A stretch of DNA of 9,986 nucleotides from positions 1 to 9,986 of the forward strand of contig CAZEAN010000177.1 of the NCBI GenBank assembly GCA_964510225.1, given 5' to 3'. The first letter of the stretch is position 1. Every line of letters starts with the position of its first letter. The DNA is from CAZEAN01 sp964510225. GTDB taxonomy: Bacteria > Planctomycetota > Planctomycetia > Isosphaerales > Isosphaeraceae. Positions 6,851-9,986 of the stretch are shown piece after piece. The translations under genes were made by a program, and so were the position numbers. The notes beneath the pieces were generated by a model that ran no database searches, was not told the DNA's origin, and was given only the letters and a program-made list of their open reading frames with translations.

Positions 6851-7732
6851 TTAATTCTGCTCACGCCGGAGTTGAATCGAGAGGGGGAGTTCCAGTCCAT
6901 GAGCTTCCATCAGCGACTCATCGGCGAGCAACGACTTGGGTGAACCTTCTGCCACAACACGTCCCCCATCGAGTAAGGCAACGCGGTCACAGAGTTCGAT
7001 CACCATCTCCAGGTCGTGCGTCGCGATCAACTTGGATGCGCGAAGGGAACGAATCATCTTCATGAAGCCGCGACGGGCTCGGGGATCGAGATTTGCGGTT
7101 GGCTCGTCCAAGACAAGAAGTGTGGGCTGACAAGCCAGAATACCCGCCAGACAAGCTCGCTTGCGTTCGCCAAAACTTAGGTGGTGGGGAGGTCGATCAG
7201 CCAGTTCGGTCAAATCCACCCGGGCCAACGCATCCATCGCTTGCTGCCGCGCGACCTCCTTCGAAAGGCCGCGATTCAAAGGACCAAAGGCGACATCGTC
7301 AAGAACCGTTGGACAGAACAGTTGATCATCGGGATCTTGAAAAAGAAGCCCAACCCGTCGGCGGATCTCCGCCAAGTTTCGATCGATGACCGGAATTCCA
7401 TCAATCCAGATTGACGGACGGATCGGATCAGGCCGACGGAGTAATTGCAACCCGTGGCTATGATTATCGATACCTCCATCTCGGTCCCCGGCTGGCTGCC
7501 GACCGGGGAGGATTCCATTGAGGTGTAGTAGGAAAGTACTCTTGCCCGCGCCGTTAGGGCCAACGAGCGCTAGAGTTTCACCCGCACCAATCTCTAGATC
7601 AACGCCTCGGAGCACTTCGCGTCCGTCGCCATAGCGGTATTGAAGACGCTCAACGCGTACCGCGGTCGAATCTGCGTTTGGCCGTTCAGAGGTGAGATTC
7701 AGAGACGTCTCTTGGTTCCCGATTCGATCCAT
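6851..7732 (-). CDS. cbiO: ECF-type cobalt/nickel transporter ATP-binding protein (CbiO family)
   Basis: This 293-residue ABC ATPase powers an energy-coupling-factor transporter, most likely for Co2+ or Ni2+ given its partners. Visible motifs are Walker A GPNGAGKST (58-66), Q-loop FQDPDDQLF (131-139, the typical CbiO/EcfA form), signature LSFGERKR (185-192, where LSGGQ is usual), Walker B LLVLDEP (205-211) with catalytic E210, D-loop NLD (214-216) and H-loop H239. All catalytic residues are present. About 24 extra residues (roughly 78-105) sit between Walker A and the Q-loop, including a DNHSHG stretch. The first 24 residues precede the ABC fold and lack strong character. The ribosome site is weak, so the true start could be further in. 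It is last in a minus-strand cluster and is separated from cbiQ by the TPR gene, though all four genes point the same way. Confidence 0.92.
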   Translation of the reverse strand: MDRIGNQETSLNLTSERPNADSTAVRVERLQYRYGDGREVLRGVDLEIGAGETLALVGPNGAGKSTFLLHLNGILPGRQPAGDRDGGIDNHSHGLQLLRRPDPIRPSIWIDGIPVIDRNLAEIRRRVGLLFQDPDDQLFCPTVLDDVAFGPLNRGLSKEVARQQAMDALARVDLTELADRPPHHLSFGERKRACLAGILACQPTLLVLDEPTANLDPRARRGFMKMIRSLRASKLIATHDLEMVIELCDRVALLDGGRVVAEGSPKSLLADESLMEAHGLELPLSIQLRREQN

Positions 7733-7801
7733 CCATTCTCGTTGGTAGCAGTTACTGGGACATCTTCAGGTGATCCGAGCCGAAACCCCCGATTAGGCTA
7801 A

Positions 7802-7814
7802 CTGGATCATCCAG
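7802..7814. repeat. Small palindrome between TPR gene and cbiO
   Basis: CTGGAT and ATCCAG flank a single C, a perfect 6-1-6 inverted repeat in the 100-base gap, 18 bases past the TPR gene stop. As RNA it could form a five-pair hairpin with a 3-base loop. There is no T-run, so it may be a dyad binding site, a weak RNA processing point, or chance. Confidence 0.2.
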
Positions 7815-7832
7815 AACCGGCCGTGGTCAGCA

Positions 7833-8831
7833 CTATTTGGAGATCCGTCTGGGCCCGAAGTAAAACACGGGAAAATCTCGACTAAAGTAAAAATCGATCA
7901 ACGGTCGCCATGTGACGCCACCGTCATCGGAGAACTCGACGAGCTGGCGGACTCGGTCTTTCTTGAGTGGGCGGACCGCTGTTCTGAGTTCAAAATCATC
8001 ATGACGATCCGCTTGAGTATCTGTTGTACGCTCACCTTGCAAGACAAGGGAGGTTCCCTCAAACGTACCAGTCATAATGTAAGTGTTCTTATCGGTATCA
8101 GTAAACTTTTGGTACCACTGATGGTCAAGATCATTGTAATAGGTTACTGAATAACCAAGCTGTCCCTTCGAATCCATCCAGCGTTGTACAAATTGAGCTC
8201 GCTGATCATCGAAGGTGATAGACCCGGAACCAAGCTCCTGGCCTTGGTCATCGCTAATCCTCCAGTTACCGATCCAGAAACTGAGTAATTGCGTGATCGA
8301 CCGGATTTCTTCGATTCGCTCAATAATCGTTGTAAATTCGGGATTGTTCTGAAGAGAGATCAAGTCACGATCCCGCTTCATGTGACGGGCATCGCGCCAG
8401 CCGGCGTCGATCGATTGCCTCAATGCCTCGAACGCCTGGTCAGTCTCCCCTTCGAGTGCGAAGGCACACGCTAAGTTGTACAACGCGACAACGCGGAATC
8501 GGGGAAATTGGGCGGCTTGTTGATGGATCGGGATCGCCTCTCGAGTTAGACCGAGTGTGTGCATCGCGAAAGCCCGTCGGAACCAGGCGATGCCATTTTC
8601 CGGTTCTTCCTCAATCACGCCCTCATAAAGCTCGGCGGCACCCAACCAATCTTGCTTGTCATAGGCAGCTTCAGCACGCTCCTGGAGCGAAGGCGTCGCA
8701 GGCTCAACAGTCGCAGCTTTGGCGGTTTGAGTTCCTTTACCGGATTCTTTTGAAGATTCCGGGACCAGCATCCCTATGACAATTGCCGTGCCGATTATTA
8801 CTAAGAGAGTGGAATAGATAAGCTTGATCAT
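7833..8831 (-). CDS. Membrane-anchored TPR protein with C-terminal DUF1579-like beta domain
   Basis: I do not recognise a named gene. The 332-residue product starts with a hydrophobic segment (4-21) after MIK, without a lipobox cysteine, so it is probably a signal anchor with the rest outside the membrane. A Ser/Thr/Ala-rich linker (about 24-46) leads to TPR-like helices from about 48 to 175. One repeat is clear at 115-145 (LYNLACAFALEGETDQAFEALRQ). From about 182 (LLSFWIGNWRIS) to the end, the pattern of short alternating strands and the IGNW opening resemble DUF1579 or lipocalin-like small beta domains. No catalytic motif is visible. The start is supported by GGGAG seven bases upstream. It lies between cbiQ (225 bases upstream) and cbiO (100 bases downstream) on the same strand. 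This suggests co-transcription, but nothing in its sequence ties it to metal transport. Confidence 0.7.
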   Translation of the reverse strand: MIKLIYSTLLVIIGTAIVIGMLVPESSKESGKGTQTAKAATVEPATPSLQERAEAAYDKQDWLGAAELYEGVIEEEPENGIAWFRRAFAMHTLGLTREAIPIHQQAAQFPRFRVVALYNLACAFALEGETDQAFEALRQSIDAGWRDARHMKRDRDLISLQNNPEFTTIIERIEEIRSITQLLSFWIGNWRISDDQGQELGSGSITFDDQRAQFVQRWMDSKGQLGYSVTYYNDLDHQWYQKFTDTDKNTYIMTGTFEGTSLVLQGERTTDTQADRHDDFELRTAVRPLKKDRVRQLVEFSDDGGVTWRPLIDFYFSRDFPVFYFGPRRISK

Positions 8832-8843
8832 GGAGATTCTCCC
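8832..8843 (-). promoter_or_regulatory. Ribosome binding site of the TPR gene, inside a palindrome
   Basis: On the minus strand GGGAG (8839-8843) stands seven bases before the ATG at 8831. The stretch GGAGATTCTCC (8832-8842) is a perfect 5-1-5 inverted repeat, so GGAG can pair with the CTCC directly before the start codon around a 3-base loop. A TAGAAT at 8874-8879 resembles a -10 box, but no -35 box at suitable spacing is visible. Confidence 0.45.
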
Positions 8844-9056
8844 ATTTCGTGAGACAAAGATCGACCTACCTTAATTCTAAGCACGCCGACCTTGAAACCG
8901 CCTTGCGCTGTACGTGCGATGAGATTGTTGTTCTGAAGTCGTTCACCACTTTGGGCACTCAATCAGCGCGCTCGGGAATCATGACGTCTTGTCCTGTTGT
9001 TGTTCGTTGGATCGTAGCAAACCTTCGGTGGATTCTGCTCAGCAAGGTCAGTTGAA

Positions 9057-9776
9057 TCAACGATCCTTTTCGTCCTGTTCGCGAAACCCGGATGCGCGGA
9101 CGTCCTTGGTAGCGAATCCACTGAGACCTTCGGGGGTTCCATCCCAACCGCGTGCAAGCATCGCGGCGTGAACACGCTCACCACGCTCGATGGACCGAAG
9201 GAGCAACGATGCGATCAACCCCGCGCCTAATGGCCAGCGGTTCCAGTAGCTTTGGCGGAAGCTCCGCGATTGCCGAGCTCGCGCCATCCGACTTAACTCA
9301 TCAACCAGAATAAAAACATAACGATACATTAACTGAAGAATCACAATGAACGGTACCGGAATTGGCAACGATGCAAGTCCTCTGAGTAGCTCTCTGGGAC
9401 TGGTCGTACTACTGAGCAAGAAAACGGAGGAAATCGCTAGCGCGTTCTTCGCCAACAGATTGATCGTGACCTTCAAGAGCCCGTACTCAGCACGGGCGGG
9501 ATGTGAGATCGCTACCGTTCCCGCGAGGAAAAGCAGCGGAGGCAAGAGTACCAACCAACGTTGGAACAGCTTTATCGGATTCAGCCGACCGAGTCCGCTG
9601 AGGAACGAGAGCAATAGTCCGATTGCGCAAAGGATTCTCCAAGAGCCGATCGGCACTCCCACAATGGTGACAATCAAACCGAGGGTTGCGATAAGCTTCG
9701 TTCTCGGACCCAGTTGTAGGACTACGTTCTGCCGAATGGAGCTTTGAGCGCTTCGTTCGGTAGCATCAAGCGGCAT
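9057..9776 (-). CDS. cbiQ: ECF transporter transmembrane (T) component, CbiQ family
   Basis: This 239-residue membrane protein is the T subunit that links the CbiO ATPase to the substrate-binding CbiM part of a cobalt/nickel transporter. Hydrophobic helices appear near 26-41, 45-62, 72-90, 103-121, 140-158 and 183-195. The two cytoplasmic coupling motifs of the family are recognisable: MARARQSR (164-171) and AMLARGWDG (205-213) with Ala-Arg-Gly at 208-210. These contact the ATPase grooves in known ECF structures. PRELLRGL (127-134) is also typical. The C-terminal 25 residues are charged and probably a tail. Its ATG overlaps the last codons of the upstream PDGLE gene by 11 bases, so the two are likely translationally coupled. 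Length is usual for the family. The substrate is inferred from the neighbours, not from this sequence. Confidence 0.9.
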   Translation of the reverse strand: MPLDATERSAQSSIRQNVVLQLGPRTKLIATLGLIVTIVGVPIGSWRILCAIGLLLSFLSGLGRLNPIKLFQRWLVLLPPLLFLAGTVAISHPARAEYGLLKVTINLLAKNALAISSVFLLSSTTSPRELLRGLASLPIPVPFIVILQLMYRYVFILVDELSRMARARQSRSFRQSYWNRWPLGAGLIASLLLRSIERGERVHAAMLARGWDGTPEGLSGFATKDVRASGFREQDEKDR

Positions 9777-9986
9777 CGAGCTCAGGCTCCACTAGCGGTT
9801 CCAAATTTGGCTTTCCCTTGGCAAACCCTCGAGCGAGCCCAGCTGCAACTCCAAAAACGATCAAAGTCCCTGTAATTCCTGCGATTGCTGTCACCAACGG
9901 AATGGGAATGGCGGAGAGCCCAGGCACCTTGTAATCCGCGAATGGTGCTGAGAGACCCTGGGTGGGTTCAACTTCTTGATCAAGGA
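9766..9986 (-). CDS. PDGLE-domain protein of a cobalt/nickel ECF transporter, C-terminal fragment
   Basis: Only the last 72 residues are inside the window; the stop is TGA at 9766-9768. The fragment reads APFADYKVPGL (13-23), then a hydrophobic helix (about 28-50: LVTAIAGITGTLIVFGVAAG), then a basic turn and an acidic end (EPLVEPELDAA). This is the layout of the PDGLE domain, which occurs either alone in the place of CbiN or fused to the C-terminus of CbiM. It would help form the substrate-specific part of the Co2+/Ni2+ importer. Whether the complete gene includes a CbiM domain cannot be seen. The frame matches no other in this region and flows directly into cbiQ with an 11-base overlap. Confidence 0.75.
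   Translation of the reverse strand, partial: LDQEVEPTQGLSAPFADYKVPGLSAIPIPLVTAIAGITGTLIVFGVAAGLARGFAKGKPNLEPLVEPELDAA

Noticed and set aside
8849..9055. Plus-strand open frame of 68 codons filling the gap between cbiQ and the TPR gene
   Set aside because: GTG start without ribosome site, no recognisable domain, and composition unlike the neighbours; the gap is better seen as untranslated sequence.
8832..9056. Possible promoter or cobalamin riboswitch in the 225-base gap upstream of the TPR gene
   Set aside because: Only an isolated TAGAAT is seen without a matching -35, and no B12-box-like conserved core was recognised.

Overview
The window looks like chromosomal DNA of a planctomycete, probably of the Isosphaeraceae/Gemmatales type. 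This is inferred from gene content and not from any search. The signs are a PEP-CTERM sorting tail, a very large Ser/Thr kinase with an N-terminal HxxxCxxC segment and a TPR-rich C-terminus, a TatC with an oversized first periplasmic loop, and a membrane-anchored TPR protein. The DNA is moderately GC-rich and gene-dense. I see no rRNA, tRNA, CRISPR array or intact insertion sequence.

Left part (1-2859, + strand): the last 52 codons of a PEP-CTERM exported protein, a 98-base gap with a small inverted repeat, then an 866-residue transmembrane Ser/Thr kinase. Middle (2922-5472): a membrane-anchored alpha/beta-hydrolase esterase on the - strand, convergent with the kinase. It is divergent from a + strand YdjM-type (PF04307) integral membrane protein, with which it shares a 193-base gap. 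Next comes a 286-base gap (5473-5758) with competing inverted repeats and a reverse-strand reading frame that may be an intergenic repeat or gene remnant. It leads into tatC (5759-6805, +).

Right part (6851-9986, all - strand, transcribed right to left): a cobalt/nickel-type ECF transporter cluster. A PDGLE-domain protein, cut by the window edge, overlaps cbiQ (T component). Then follow 225 non-coding bases, an unrelated TPR plus beta-domain membrane-anchored protein, and cbiO (ATPase). CbiO and CbiQ would form the energy-coupling module, and the PDGLE protein would be part of the substrate-binding unit. The CbiM partner presumably lies beyond the right edge.

I did not find a convincing new multi-gene system. 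The points most worth checking are the extra loop in TatC, the foreign TPR gene between cbiQ and cbiO, and the structured leader before tatC.
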